Shown: positions 1 through 13,400 of the stretch, piece by piece
How positions within the stretch are numbered: position 1 is the stretch's first letter
How the letters are laid out: the number at the start of each line of letters is the position of its first letter
Program-made: the position numbers and the translations under genes
The notes under the pieces: generated by a model
The model's input: only the letters and a program-made list of their open reading frames with translations
Told to the model about the DNA's origin: nothing
Databases searched by the model: none
Source of the DNA: Manis javanica
Taxonomy: Eukaryota > Chordata > Mammalia > Pholidota > Manidae
Direction: 5' to 3'
Length of the DNA: 64,000 bases
Assembly (NCBI RefSeq): GCF_040802235.1
Contig: NC_133156.1
Location: 27,733,343-27,797,342, forward strand

Positions 1-870
1 GACCACTTATTATGAAAAATTTCAAATATACATAAAGTTGATCATTCATGTACTACCATCTAGATTTAACTATTGTTAATTTTATCTACCATCTATCTTT
101 TCTTCTGAATCATATGAAAATAAGTTGCAAACATCGTGTCATACTGCCTCAAAGTACTTTAGTCAGCCTTCAACTCCTAAAAAGAAAAACGTATAGACTC
201 AAATTCCATGATCACACCTAAGAAAAGCAATAATAATTCATAAATATTATCTCATATTCAGGCCATATTCAAATTTCCTCAGCTTCTTAAAAATATCTTT
301 TATAGTTCTTTTTCAAACCAGAATCTTATCAAGATTTACAAATGGCATTGGGTTATTACATTTCTTTAACATTTTTTAATATAGAACCCTTTCCACACAC
401 ACACATTTTGTTCATGTCATTGACTCTTTGATGAATAATAGTCATTGTCTTGAGGACTGTCCTGGATTTGTCTGTTTTCTCATGGTGTTATTTAACTTGT
501 TCTTCTACTCCTGTGTTTGCTATAAACTGGAATTTAGTTCTAAAGGCAGATTCAGGTTAATTATTTTTTAGCAAAGATACTTCCCAGCTGACGCTGAGTA
601 TTATACCCCATTAGCAAACACATGACGTCATGGTGTCCCACTCCTGGTGATGCTAACACTTGGTGATGGCAGAACCACACCACTGTCAAGTGCTTTTCCC
701 TTTGCAACCAGCAAGGACCTTTAGGGTGATACCCTGGTGTGCAGATATCCTATTCTCTTTCAACCTTTCATCTCATGGGCCGGGCATCCATTGGTGGTCC
801 TTGCCTGAATCAATAATTACACTCAGGTTACAAAAAGGTGATTTTCTAACTCTATCTTTTATTCTATTTT
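1..870. repeat. old L1M-type 3'-end fragment
   Basis: The AT-rich sequence follows the order of an ancient L1 3' region (a segment near 'caaatttcctcag', later 'cacatgacgtcatggtgtccca' and a gatgctaac block). Diverged; limits approximate. No gene is supported here or up to 1800. Confidence 0.4.
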
Positions 871-1800
871 AATTAGCTAGTATTCTTCTATAAAGAAGAG
901 TTTTTCCTTGTCACCTGGGATTGAACTATAGTTCCTTCTAAAGAGGCAGGGTAAATTATTCTAACTGATGATGGAGTTGTTCCATATTTGGATGGCAGGT
1001 GCCCCTTCAAGTTGGTTCCTGGGTCCTTCTGACAAACCTCAGTAGTCTCTGAGCACTTCTTGCTTTCTGGAAAAAAAAGATGTCCCTGAATCACCTGTAT
1101 TTTCCCTTCCTCAGCCTGGCCATCTGACATTTTGGAGCTGGAACGTAAATACAGGAAGTCTGCCCCAGTGCTTTTGTTCGACACTCATGTCATACTGCAG
1201 GGGCCAGTCCCAGCTCTGTATGACCTTTCTGCATATACTCGAGCCAGTTCCTCTCCCGTCTCTGAGCCAGATTCTTCATATGAACAGTGGGGGAGCTGAA
1301 ACCTGCCTTAGCCCTGTGTCACTTACGGGTGTGTCAGACACCAGGCTTTCGGGCTTCCTGGCCTCTGCCTCCTCTCCCATACTGGGAGCGCAGGTAGGAC
1401 AGGGCTCCTCCGCAGGCAGTGGGACTTGTGTGACCACTGGGGCCTCTTACTTACCTCTTACTCAGTGAGGAGAGATGGAGGGAACCCTCAGGCAGCCCAC
1501 CCTTAGAAACTCAATCTTGGCACCCACCTGCCAGGCTGGAATTAGTCTCTAGTCTCCTGGGGGCAAGGACAGGATGACCTCTGGGGTCATGTCAGCCTTG
1601 ACCTAAAGTTACTTCATAAGGAAAAGCCTTTGGACTGCCATTTTATTATCACAGTCAGTTTAGAATTGTCTTTGAGACATTTTTTTCTTCACTTTAAATT
1701 TAGCCTAACTTTGTATCAAAAGTTATAAATCTGCATATTAAAAGGATCAAATACTTGTATAAGGCTTGATATGAAAAATAGCAGTTCCTTGCCTTCCTCT
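871..1800. other. no recognisable gene or repeat
   Basis: Unique-looking sequence of mixed base composition. Short open frames exist on both strands but show no recognisable protein, splice structure or promoter. Confidence 0.5.
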
Positions 1801-1804
1801 TCAC

Positions 1805-2450
1805 ACTGTTAACTGACAGACACTAGCACAGGGTTCTTGGTCCTTGTCTTCTTTGCTTATTAAAAGAATTGAACACTGAGACTTAGGAGTATGCAAGCAA
1901 GCAGTGCACTTTATTAGAGAATGGAGAAACAGAAACACCTTGATAGAGCAAGGTGGGCTGCTCAAGAAAGAGTAAGCCCTGAGAAGAATTAGGGTGGCTC
2001 CTACTATGAGAAGCAAAAATGTATATTCATTAGTTATTAGGTTACCTAGCATGAGTTGGGAGGGTTTCAATTAGCACATGCGCAGCTGGATTACATATAT
2101 ATGTGTATGTTGTAATGTCATCTCATGTAGCATTAGCATATAAAATTTCCACCCAGAGATGGGAAATTTAGTGTTATAATGAGGAAAAGGCAGCTATCAG
2201 ACACCAGATTTTCCTTATGTGCACATCACACGTTGTTTGTATCTTGGTCCATTGATTATCTGACCAGGGGGTCTCTAAACTCTAAACATGGTGGCTATAA
2301 AACTTGTTAAAACAATAGATTGACATGAAAAACAAGAAGTGTTGGAGCCTTGCAGAGCCAGTGGTCCTAGTCACAGGGCATTTCGTAAGGACAAAGGTTG
2401 GACTGGCCTTTCTATTTTTTTCTAACTATCTCAACACAATTTTCAAACAT
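1805..2450 (-). repeat. LTR-like block
   Basis: Read on the - strand it has AATAAA followed by GTGCACTGCTTGCTTGC and a T-rich end, the look of an R-U5 region of a solo LTR. No internal retroviral genes are attached. Ends not defined. Confidence 0.4.
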
Positions 2451-3690
2451 TTTTAGTTTGAAATTCTTTTGGTATGTATCTCCATATCTCTGAGCTGCTT
2501 CTAGGATTATTTCCTGACCTTTCCATTTTAAACATTGTCGGGTTGATTGGCTTTTCACTAAGGAAGATGACTTGAGTGGAATTATTTTCATCCTCTCTCC
2601 CTCCCTGTCACTCTTCCCATCCTTCCATCTTCCTGTATGCCTCTGTTGTATGGTTGGTTAGATCAATATTCAGTGTTTCCCATATTATGACAGTGTAAAT
2701 GCCATTCGTAGCTGAGCTACCAAGTGTACTAACTAGGATTACTATTCACTTCCTATATAATTTGTTTTCCTCAGAGTTAATAGTTGTCTTGGTTTTTTAT
2801 TTGCTTAATTTTCTATGAAATAATCATAATCCAACTTCATACTCTCCAAAAATGATCTGAACTGTCTTTCAGTACATCCAGGTATACCAGGTATCTATCG
2901 ATTTCATCTCATTGACGGAATGTCTTTCAGAGCCTTCGGTCGTGGTCCAGTGTGGATCTGCCGTTTCACCTCTGGGATCTCTCTGTGCTGCCATCCTGAG
3001 GATCCCCATTCCTTCTCATGAATTGAATTCCACTTTCCTGTGTTCCCTGTTCCTTTATGTTTAGTGGGCTCCTTCAGTTTGGTGGAGCATACTTTCCTGA
3101 AGCTTTCTGAGTAGAGACAGTTTTTGAGATACTGAATGTCTGAAAATATGTTAATGGCATTCTCACCTATATGATAATTTGGCTCAGTAAAGATTCTAGA
3201 GTGGAAATCATTTTCCCATAGAATTTTGAAAGCATTGCTTTATTATCTTCTGATTTCCAGGGTTGCTTTTAAGAATCCAAAGTAATTCTGATTTCTGGTC
3301 CTTTTTATCTGTTTTTTGTTTTCTCCTTTCTGGAAATTTGTGGAATCTTCTCTGTCTTTATTTTTCTGAAACTTCACGATGATATGACTTGAGTGGAATT
3401 ATTTTCATCCTCTGTCCTCAGTACTTACTGGACCCTTTCAGTTTGGAAATTTATACTGAGTTCTGGAAACTGTAGTGAATTATTTCAGTGATGATTTTTT
3501 TCCCCTTGATTTTCTCCATTTTCTATTTCTGGAACTCTGGCATTTGGTTTTGGACCTCCTGGACTGGTCTTTAATTCTCTTTTCTGATTTTTTTCTTTTT
3601 ATCTTTTAGTCTACTTTCTGGGAGATTAAAAACAAAACCAAAGAGCTTGTATCTTCAACCTACTGATTATTTAATATGTGCCCTCAGACT
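2451..3690. other. unassigned AT-rich sequence with a 30-bp direct repeat
   Basis: No gene recognised. An exact 30-bp repeat occurs at 2567-2596 and 3384-3413. Confidence 0.5.
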
Positions 3691-3699
3691 CTAAATCTT

Positions 3700-5650
3700 C
3701 AATAGCTATTTTTTTAAATTATAACAAATATACTCTTTATCTCCTTCGCCTATTTTTCCCACTCCCTTATTTCCCTTTCCTATGGCAACTACTGGTCTGT
3801 TCTCTGTGCTTATGAATCTATTTCTAGTTTTTTTGTTCATTTGTTCATTCATTTTGTTTTTTATATTTCACATGTAAGTGAAATCATATGGTATTTGTCT
3901 TTCTCTGCCTGGCTTAGTTCACTTAGCATAATACCCTCTCGGTCCACCCATGCTGTCTCAAGTGGCAAGACTTCATTATTTTTTATGGCTGAGTAATATT
4001 CCATTGTATATATGTACTATGTCTTCATTATCCATTCATCTATTGGTGGATGCTTAGGTTGCTTCCCTATCTTGGCTACTGTATGTAATGGTCCAGTAAA
4101 CATAAGAGTGCATATATCTTTTTGAATTAGTGATTTTTGTTTTCTTCAGGTAAATTCCCTGAAGTGGAATTACTGGGTTGTATATTTCTATTTTTAGTTG
4201 TTTGAGAAAACTCCATACCACTTTCCATAGTGGCTGCACCAATCTGCAATCCCACAAGCAGTTTACAAGTGTTCCTTTTTCTCCACATCCTCACCAACAC
4301 TTGTTATTTTTTGTCTTTTTGATGCTAGCATTCTGACCAGCATGTGGTGATATTTCATTGTGGTATTGATTTTCATTTTCCTGATGATTAGCAATGTTGA
4401 GCATCTTTTCATCTGTCTCTTGGCCATCTGCATGTCTTTGGAAAAAAATGTCTATTTAGGACCTCTGCCCATTTTTTAATCAGATTATTTGAGTTTTTTT
4501 GTTTGTTTGAGTTTTATGAGTTCCTTATACATTTTGGATATTAGCCCCTTATTAGGTGTGTCATTTGCAAATATCTTCTCCCATACAGCAGGTTGCCTTT
4601 TCATTAATGGTTTCCTTTGCTGTACAGGAGCCTTTTAGTTTGATGTGGTCCCATTTGTTTATTTTTGCTTTTGTTTCCCTTGCCTGGGAAGACATATCCA
4701 GACAAAATTACTAATGTCATTGTTCAAGAGTTCACCGCCTATGTTTTCCTCTAGAAGTTTATGGTTTCAGGTCTTATATTTAGGTCTCAAATCCATTTCA
4801 AGTTTATTTTGTGTGCTGTGTAGGGCAGTGATGCAGTCTCATTCTTTTGCAGGTAGTTGGGCAGTTTTCCCATCACCGGTTATTGAGGGGACTGTCTTTT
4901 CTCCATTGTATATTCTTGTCTCCTTTGTCATATGTTATCTGACCTACAAATGTGGGTTTATTTCTAGGTTCTCTATCCTGTTTCTTTGATCTGTGTGTCT
5001 ATTTTGGTGCCAACATCATACTGTTTTGGTTACTACAGTTTTCTAGGAAATTTGAAATCAGGGGGGATGATACCTCCAGCTTTGTTATTCCTTCCCAAGA
5101 TTGCTTAGGTCTTCTGCGGTTCCATACAAATATTAGGATTACTTGCTCTAGTTCTGTGGAAAATGCCACTGGTATTTTAATAGGGATTTCATTGAATCTG
5201 TATAGTTCTTGGGCATTATGGCCATTTTAACAATATTCATTCTTCATATCCATGAGCATGGAATGGTTTTCCATTTATTTGTGTCATTTTCAATTTCTTT
5301 AGTGTCTTACAGTTTGCAGAGTAAGTATAAGTCTTTCACTTCCTTGGTTAGGTATATCCCTAGGTATTGTATTCTTTTTGATGCAGTTGTAAATGGGATT
5401 GTTTTCTTGATTTCTCTTTCTGCTACTTTGTTATTTGTATATAGAAACACAATGGATTTCTGTATATTGATTTTGTATCCTGCAACTTTACTGAATTCAT
5501 TTATTAATTCTAGTAGTTATTTAGTGGAGTCTTTAGGGCTTTCTTCAGTAGCTGTGTTTTTGTGCTTTTAATGGTATTTATACCTGTATAGCATCCTATT
5601 CTTGTTTCATGGGTCAACATCATCCTTTATCTCCCTAAGGCTATTAACAA
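3700..5650 (-). mobile_element. old L1, 3' part, antisense
   Basis: - strand fragments of ORF2 (for example 4054-4257, with [18 protein letters not shown]) and the 3'UTR at the left end. Heavily mutated, 5' truncated. Confidence 0.85.
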
Positions 5651-6355
5651 CCATTTGTTTCCTTCATGGTGCTTTTTGGGGTTTGGTTATTTGTTGTGTT
5701 CATTCTCTTTTATGTTAGAGACTTTCTTCAGATGTCCTCTGGTCCTTGATTCTCAAAAAAACTCAGTGGAAGCTGTGACCCATGAATCAGACTTATCCAC
5801 TGAGGACTTCCCTATAGGGTTACAAGGCTGGGTTGTTTCACTAGGGAACCCTCAGTGTGAGTCTTTAGGTCATTTCTCCTAGGATGGTCATGCTTCCTAG
5901 AGAATGATCCTCCTATTTATTACCTGGAGGGAGAAGGCCTGATTTCTGGCATTCTGGGAACTGGGAAGGGGAGAAGATGGGCCTCTCAGCTTCAGTACCA
6001 GGCCCGTGCCCTGCACTGTGCCTGGGGATAACTTCTAGTCTTCTCTCAGGGAGGGAGAGAGTACTTGGGGAGAGAGAAAAGCTGGGAATCCAACTGTTCC
6101 ATAATCAACTTCCAACCAGTCCTCCTCTTTTTAGCCCCACATTTACTCCCACCCACCCAGGTGCCTAATACCCTAATTCCTGAGCCTATTCTGCTATATA
6201 AATAGGTGGCTTTTCGGTTTTTCTAACTGTAGGTTTAGGATTCATATTTCTGGAGCCTGCTGAGGGAGATTTCTGGTGTACTTGCTTTCCAGCTTCCCAA
6301 ATTTTGCTGCTGTTTTCTCTCCTGTTGTCTTTGTCCTTATAGAATTATACTTAAG
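5651..6355. other. no recognisable gene
   Basis: GC-mixed sequence with no supported coding region or clear repeat. Confidence 0.45.

Positions 6356-6356
<1 letters not shown>

Positions 6357-6420
<64 letters not shown>
6357..6420 (+). repeat. (AC)n microsatellite
   Basis: About 32 uninterrupted AC dinucleotides. Confidence 0.98.
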
Positions 6421-6422
<2 letters not shown>

Positions 6423-6489
6423 CTTTGTCATTTAGTGACATAAGCAAAGTGAGAGGAAGCAAAGGTATATGTGTGTTCTAGCCATCATT

Positions 6490-7560
6490 ATCAATAAATA
6501 TTTTTTGAAAGTTAAGCTAGAATTCATGTACCATAATATTCAAGCTTTTAAGCAGTATAATTAAGTGTTTTTTTGTATTCACAAAGTAGTGTAACTGTCA
6601 TCGTCTGATTCCAGAATATTTCATCACCTTATAAGGAAATCCCATACCCGTTAGCAATCATTCTTCATTTCTTTACCCCCCAGCTTCTTCCAACCACTAA
6701 TCCACTTTCTGCGCTATGGGTTTGCCTATTCTAGACATCTCACATAAATGCAATATCCTTTTGTGTCTGCCTTATTTCATTTAGTATAATATCTTCAAAA
6801 TTCATCCATTTTGTGGCATGAATGTACTTCATTCCTTAAAAAAATAACCATTTCATTGATATATTAATTACTCCTTATGGCTAAATAATATTCCATTGTA
6901 TGGATATACCACTTGTGTTTACCCACTTATCAGCTGATGAATATTTGGCTTGTTTTCATTTTTGGGCTATTATAAATAATGGTGCTATGAACATTTGTGT
7001 ACAAGTTTTTGTGTAGAGGTATGTTTTCATTTCTCTTGGATAGATAACTAGGTGTGGAATACTGGGTCACATAACTCTGTTGTTTAACTTTTTGAAGAAT
7101 TGCCAAATTGTTTTCCAAAGCAGCTGTACTATTTTACAATCCTATCAACAATATATGAGGGTTCCACATCCTTGTCAACACTTGCTATTGTCTATCTATT
7201 TTATTGTAGACAAATCTACAGATTAAAGACTTAGTGGGTATGAAGTAGTACCTCATTGTGGCTCTGATTTGCATTTACTTAATGAGTAATGATGTGGAGC
7301 ATCTTTTCATGTGCTTATTGGCCATTTGCTTATCTTCTCTGAAGAAAAATCTATTCATATTCTTTGCCCGCTTGAAATTGGGTTGTATTTTTGTTATTGA
7401 GCTGTAATAACTCTTTATATATTGTAGACATTAGACCTCTATCAGATATATAATTTGTAAATATTTTCTCCTTTTTAGTGGGTTTCATTCTCTTGATAGT
7501 GTCCTCTGAAGCACAACTTAGTATGTTTCTTTGTGGCTTGTGGTTTTTTTTGCTTATTTT
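6490..7560 (-). mobile_element. ancient L1M fragment, antisense
   Basis: The order of the L1 3' region and ORF2 end is readable, but every frame is broken. It is apparently interrupted at its right end by the younger L1 at 7565-8510. Confidence 0.75.
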
Positions 7561-7564
7561 CTCA

Positions 7565-8510
7565 TGTTTTTTTACTTTTTATTTTTTATTTTGTTATCAT
7601 TAATCTACAATTACATGAAGAACATTATGTTTACTAGGCTCTCCCCTACCCCAAGTCTCCCCCACAAACCCCGTTATAGTCACTGTCCATCAGCATAGTA
7701 AGATGTTGTAGAATCACTACTTGTCTTCTCTGTGTTGCAAAGCCCTCCCCTTTCCCCCACCCCCCACATTATACATGCTAATCATAATACCCCCTTTCTT
7801 CTTCTTTACCCTTATCCCTTCCTACCCTCCCATTCTCCCCAGTCTCTTTCCCTTTGGTAACTGTTAGCCCATTCTTGGGTTCTGTGATTCTGCTGCTGTT
7901 TTGTTCCTTCAGTTTTTCTTTTGTTCTTATATTCCACAGATGAGTGAAATCATTTGGTATTTGTCTTTCTCCACTTGGCTTATTTCACTGAGCATAATAC
8001 CCTCTAGCTCCCTCCATGTTGTTGCAAATAGTAGGATTTGTTTTCTTCTTATGGCTGAATAATATTCCATTGTGCATATGTACCACATCTTTATCCATTC
8101 ATCTACTGATGGACACTTAGGTTGCTTCCATTTCTTGGCTATTGTAAATAGTGCTGCGATAAACATAGGGGTGCATCTGTCTTTTTCAAACTGGAGTGCT
8201 GCATTCTTAGGGTAAATTCCTAGAAGTGGAATTCCTGGGTCAAATGGTAAGTCTATTTTGAGCATTTTGAGGGACCTCCATATTGCTTTCCACAATGGTT
8301 GAACTAATTTACATTCCCACCTGCAGTGTAAGAGGGTTCCCCTTTCTCCACAACCTTGCCAACATTTGTTGTTGTTTGTCTTTTGGATGGTAGCCGTTCT
8401 TACTGGTGTGAGGTGATATCTCATTGTGGTTTTAATTTGCATTTCTCTGATAACTAGCGATGTGGAGCATCTTTTCATGTGTCTGTTGGCCATCTTGTTG
8501 CTTGTGTTTT
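7565..8510 (-). mobile_element. younger truncated L1, antisense
   Basis: It has the same 3'UTR type as the L1s at 15.4 and 44 kb (left end TTATTTTGTTATCATTAATC). The last 188 codons of ORF2 are open on the - strand (7927-8493, including [11 protein letters not shown] and [11 protein letters not shown]). 5' truncated; target duplication not resolved. Confidence 0.9.
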
Positions 8511-8514
8511 AAGA

Positions 8515-9050
8515 AATATTTTAAGACATCTTGTTGAGGCGTAATTGACACATAATAATCTTTACATATTATAATTTGGTAAGCTTTGACATATGCATGA
8601 ATTTTGAAAACAGCCGCACAATCAAGATAATGAGCATTACTATAACACCCAGAAGTTTCTGTGTGCCCCTTTGTCATCCTTTCCTTTTGTCCCTTCCTGC
8701 ACCATACCTCTCAATCCTCAGGCAACTACTCATTGGTTTCTATCACTGTAAATTAGTTTGCATTTCCTAGAATTTTACCTAAATGGAATCATACAGTATA
8801 TTATTTTGCTCTGGCTTTTTTCATACAGCATAATTATTTTGAGATTCATTCAGGTTGTGTGGGTATCAATAATTCACTCCTTTTAATTACTGAGTAATAT
8901 TTTATTGTATAGATGAACCACATTTTGTTTATCCAATCACCTTTTGATGGACATTTGGGGTTCTTTCCAGTCTCTGGCTGTTACACATAAGGCTGCTGTG
9001 AACATTGGTGCTCAAGTGTATGAGCATATATGATTTCATTTGTCTTGATT
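8515..9050 (-). mobile_element. ancient L1M 3'UTR fragment
   Basis: Diverged L1M-type sequence (TGAGGCGTAATTGACACATA and later blocks). It may be the other part of the 6.5-7.5 kb element. Confidence 0.55.
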
Positions 9051-9589
9051 ATCCAGAAAATATCTTACTAGTAAATATTTGAATAATCAGTTTCATTTCC
9101 TGAGCTTTTCCTATTATACCAGGCTCTGTGCTAAATGCTTATTTAATCTAACAACTCTTCAAGTTTAGTATTATTGCCCTTACTTTACAAAAGAGAAAAC
9201 CAGTTCCGAAGGGTTGAGAGACTGGTTCATGTCATACAGCTAGGATATTTCCAGTTTGGGATTTGAACTCAGGTTTGGCTGCTTCAAAGGCTATGTCTGC
9301 TGTTCTCTCTCCCCATAAAATTAATATACTAATCTTCCCTGACTGACTCTTGAAATCTTAGAACCACAAAGTCTTTAAATTTCTAAAAAATTTATTAATG
9401 CAAATTTAAACACACACAAAAGACATAAAGATTAACAATACAATCTACAGATAATAAGAAATAAAACCTTGCCCACACAGTTAAATCTCCTCTGGTAATT
9501 CTTTCCCAGGCCCTCCTTCTTCCTTCCTTGCAGAGGCCCCCCTGCTCTCTTGAATCTGAAGATGTAATCTGAGCTTCAGAAGGCAGAAG

Positions 9590-9805
9590 ATTAGAGTGGG
9601 TAAAAACATGGGCTCTGCACTTCCTGGATGTGTGAACCTGGGCAAGCACATAGCCTTTCAAAGCCTCAGTGTGTCTCTCTGTAAATGAAAATAATAAAAC
9701 ATCCTCAAAGGGTTACTGTAAGGATTAAACGAAACACAGCATATAAAATGATTAGCACAATGCCTGGCACAAAGGAAGGCTTAGTAAGTGGTGTCAAATA
9801 TTAGT
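9590..9805 (+). repeat. MIR SINE
   Basis: It contains the MIR core pattern: a gctctgc box, cctgggcaag, tcagtgt...tctgtaaatg, gggttactgtaaggattaaa and atgcctggcac. Confidence 0.85.
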
Positions 9806-10069
9806 ACCAAGGATCAGGTTAGAAGGGAATAGGGGGAACACTGAATCCAATGTTCCTCTTTCATTTTTGAGTTGACATACTGAGGCCAGGAAGGAGAGGC
9901 ATTTGTCTAAGCTCAGAGGGTAAGCACCCCTTTCTGCCCTCATTCTCCTCTGGGTGAGAAGGGGAGACAAACAAACCTATTTTCTGCTTCAAAGCTATTT
10001 CCTGCCTAAGGAGTGAACATTTGCTTGTTTCTTGAAACATCCAAAGTGCCTTATGAATCCAAAGGTCTG

Positions 10070-10087
10070 CCCAGAGACAAGTGATGA
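10070..10087 (+). promoter_or_regulatory. CD74: CD74 X box (class II-type promoter)
   Basis: CCCAGAGACAAGTGATGA resembles the X1/X2 element of MHC class II and invariant-chain promoters, bound by RFX and CREB with CIITA as co-activator. It lies about 300 bp before the ATG and 13 bp before a CCAAT box, as expected for an X-Y module. The upstream S/W box is not assigned. Confidence 0.75.
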
Positions 10088-10098
10088 GGGCCCTCGGC

Positions 10099-10107
10099 AG
10101 CCAATGG
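10099..10107 (+). promoter_or_regulatory. CD74: CD74 Y box (CCAAT, NF-Y)
   Basis: AGCCAATGG directly downstream of the X box matches an NF-Y site. Together they form the class II-type enhanceosome platform. Confidence 0.75.
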
Positions 10108-10162
10108 AAGCTTGCTAGCCTTTCCACCTACCTGGGGAGCTCCCCTCCCCTCCTCCTACTCC

Positions 10163-10168
10163 ATTAAA
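10163..10168 (+). promoter_or_regulatory. CD74: CD74 TATA-like box
   Basis: ATTAAA in CCATTAAAGG, about 60 bp after the Y box. This would put transcription start near 10190-10200. Inferred from spacing only. Confidence 0.55.
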
Positions 10169-10368
10169 GGCCGCTTTGCCCAAGTGGGGGGTATTTCCAG
10201 CTTCGTGGCTTTCACTTCCACTTTTACCAGGTGGGCGGAGTAGCCTCCTGTGGACGAATCAGATTCCTCCTCAGCCCCAACTTCAAGAGGAGAACCAGGC
10301 TTTCAGGGTCCCAGATACACAGGGAGCAGTGGCAGTAGGAGGCGTGGGGAAGACCAGAGGCCAGAACC

Positions 10369-10445
10369 ATGGAAGACCAGCGTGACCTCATCTCCAACCA
10401 TGAGCAGCTGCCCATGCTGGGCCAGTGCCCTGCAGCCCCAGAGAG
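10369..10445 (+). CDS. CD74: CD74 exon 1, cytosolic tail
   Basis: 77 nt encoding residues 1-25 plus two bases, followed by the donor GTATGT. It begins MEDQRDLIS and carries both endosomal-sorting leucine-type signals. In-frame upstream sequence has a TAG at 10336-10338, so translation cannot begin further 5' in this frame. Confidence 0.95.
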
Positions 10446-13400
10446 GTATGTGTGAACAGCAGGAGAGAGTACCCAAATCCTGGACCACCAGACGGGCCCC
10501 TGTGCTGCAGAGGGAGCCTAGACAGGAGTCACACGGGAGAGGGAGTCAGGCTCTGACTCACAGTAACTGGGGTGATTTTGGCCTGCTCTGGGGTTCAGTT
10601 CTCCTTTGTGTAAAATAAGGCCCTTCTAGGGCAGGGGTTTTAACTTTTCTTGCATCAGGCTCTTTCCTTCTGAAAATCACGAGAGAGCCCTGGACTCTCC
10701 CTAGAATGTCACACAATATCAAGGGCTTCATAGGCTTCCATAAAGCTGGGCCATGAACCCTATGTTAGAAACCTTGCACCAGAGTTTGAAAATGTTATGC
10801 ATCCTAGATAGAGAAAGAGTTTCTAAAAGAGAATAATACAAGCAGCTCATCAAGGACGAGCTTCTCCCTGACCGCCATGGATGGGTATTGCGTTGGTATC
10901 AGGGACTTACAGTTGCAGACCTCTGCAGAGTAGAGATCAGCCACCACAGGAGGGACTGAGAGATGTTGGAAGGGGGTCATGGGAGGGCGAGGGGGCTCTG
11001 GTGAATTTCTAGGAGGGGCTGAAGTTTGATGTGTGTTGCTCTCTGCCTGTGCCCCTCTCCCTTGCAGCAAAGGGGCCAGCACAGTCATCCAGAGGACTCT
11101 GTCTCTTCTTCCAGACTCAGGGTGATCTCATCCATGTGTTTCCCTGAAAAAAAAGGGGGAGAGGGGTTAAAATGCAGCTACCTCAATGTCCCCACTCTCC
11201 CTAATCTCAAAAAAGAACTTTGCAAATTACAGGGACTTTCAGCTCTGATGTCAGCAGTTGCCAGGCAGACAGGGATTTGAGAGAGACACTTCTAGGTGTC
11301 ATGAGGAACTGTGTTCTAGAGGACAGGTAATCAGATATAGGTCATTGGAGCATGACTGAAAATCCAGGGCATCCCATGGCTAGGAGGGCTGACCCTCTTG
11401 TGAGAGGTGGAATCCGGTCCACTTTGCTATTGTCATGTGTGACTTGGATACATAGCTGCCTCTCTCTGGACAGTTGATAAACAATGACAGTAGACAGGAT
11501 AGTAGTTCCTATTCACTATTTACCTGTTGCCAGTCCTTAGTCGGTTATTAATTACTATGACTAGTTATGTACTAAACTCAGTCCTAATTCTCCCAGTAAA
11601 CCCTATGAGATGGGTAGTTTTATTTTCTCCATTTTTACTTAAGAGAAAAGTGAGGCACATGTTTACAAGTGACTTAGCTATGTTCTCACAGCTAGTGAAT
11701 ATTGGAGATTGAATTTAAACTCAGGACTAGGCTGATTTCAAAGTTTGAGCTCACTTTACCATCTGGCTTGCTTCTAGAGGCACGATTTGTAGGGAGGGGA
11801 GGGGAGACCCTTCCAGCTCAGGCCACCCAGTGAATTGCAAGATCCCTTGGGGGCTCAGCATATAGAGAGGGTTGTCTGGTTTTCCTTTTAATGAAGTTAC
11901 TCCTTCTAAAACTGGCCTGCCCTACGTGTTCATGCCATTCTAGACTTGAGCCTGTTTTGTACCCTTTCCTGAATATTTCTGCCTGGCAACATTTGTATCA
12001 TGACTCCTGCTGGTTGTGATTGGCTCCTGACTTTGGTCAGTTATTATTTTTTTATTCAAGAAGGAGGCCTGGAAAGGAGGAAATGAAGTTGGCACTCATC
12101 CAGAACCAGGGGACAGACAGTGAAGATGCATAAAGAGGAAGGAAATCAGATGTTCAAGTTCACTATTAACTCCCCTGAGAATAGCAGTCAGTGTTACTTA
12201 TAGAGTGCTAATTATGGGCTAGGTATGGAGCCACGAGATTTACTCTTGCGATTTTATTTTATATAACAGTGGTTTGAGTAGATGTTCTTAAGTTACTCAG
12301 GGAGGTCAAGTGCTCTGCCAACCTCCCGCACTAAGGGAGGCGCCGAGCCAGGATTCCAGTTCAGGCTGGGAGATTTTATTCTCAGTACGGCCCTCTAGCT
12401 TCTTAGAGCTTGTGAGAAAGTGTTTCAGAGAAGGGATGTGGGGGTAGAGCTGAAACCAGGCTGGGTGTGGAGCTTTGGCGGGTGAACGTGGGGATAATGA
12501 GCTAGAGAACTTGAGCCGACAAGAGCCAGGCTTCTGAGGACTTTTTGCCACCTATAAAGGCCAGGCTCCTCCTGGGAAGGCCAAGAAGTGGGATTTGTTT
12601 TCCCCTCATGTTTTGTTTCTTCTTTTTCCATTCACAGGGTTTTGCTTTCTTTCTCCTTCCAGAATAATAATCCCTTGGGCTGGGGTCTCGGCCCAGAAAT
12701 CTTGGAGGATTGGCAAGCAGAGAGCCAATGAGAACGAGTCATGTCTGTGATGTCCTGAATATCTAGGCAGGAGGGTCTTTGGGAGTTTCCTAAACCGCCC
12801 TCGCAGGTTGCTGGAGTAGGCACAGTGCCCTCTCATCCTGCCGATTTCCAGTTGGGTTCTAGCAGCACTTCCCCTGGGATGAACAGGGAGAAAAAGAACC
12901 GGAACTCTCTGGTCCTGAGGCGTGATCCTTATACCCTCCAGACTGTAACGTGTGCATGTCTCCCTAAAACTGCATCTTAGGCCAAGAGCTGCAAGGGCCT
13001 CCTGAGGTCTGAGTTCTGGCCACCCCTTCCTGTGCAGCTAGCTAGTCAGGAGAGCATGAAAAATTCTTCCAGGTCACACAAGCTCATGCACCATACCCCC
13101 ATCAAAATCCCCCTGGGTGGATATTACCTTTTGAAATACTTCGGTGGTCACAGTCAGATCTTATTTCAAGAAGAAAACCACCAAATCCTAGAACTGCTAA
13201 AGTTTGAGATACCACAGGATACCACAAGTCTCCGAGATTGACAGAGACTTGCTCAGAGACACATGGGGTCTGGGGCAGAGCTTGTGTCTTCAGAAGGGGG
13301 TGGTGCCTAGTCCCGCTGCAGCTGGACTTTGTCCAGTCCCCAACCCATCCCTGCAATGTCGAGGCCTCACTTCTCCCTCAGGTGGGCTGCATGCCCTGCT

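Noticed and set aside
660-1468. Open frames upstream of CD74 as possible small genes
   Set aside because: They overlap old repeat sequence, lack splice or promoter context and resemble no protein; human has a gene-free gap upstream of CD74.
6357-6420. AC tract as a regulatory Z-DNA element
   Set aside because: An ordinary microsatellite; nothing nearby links it to a promoter.
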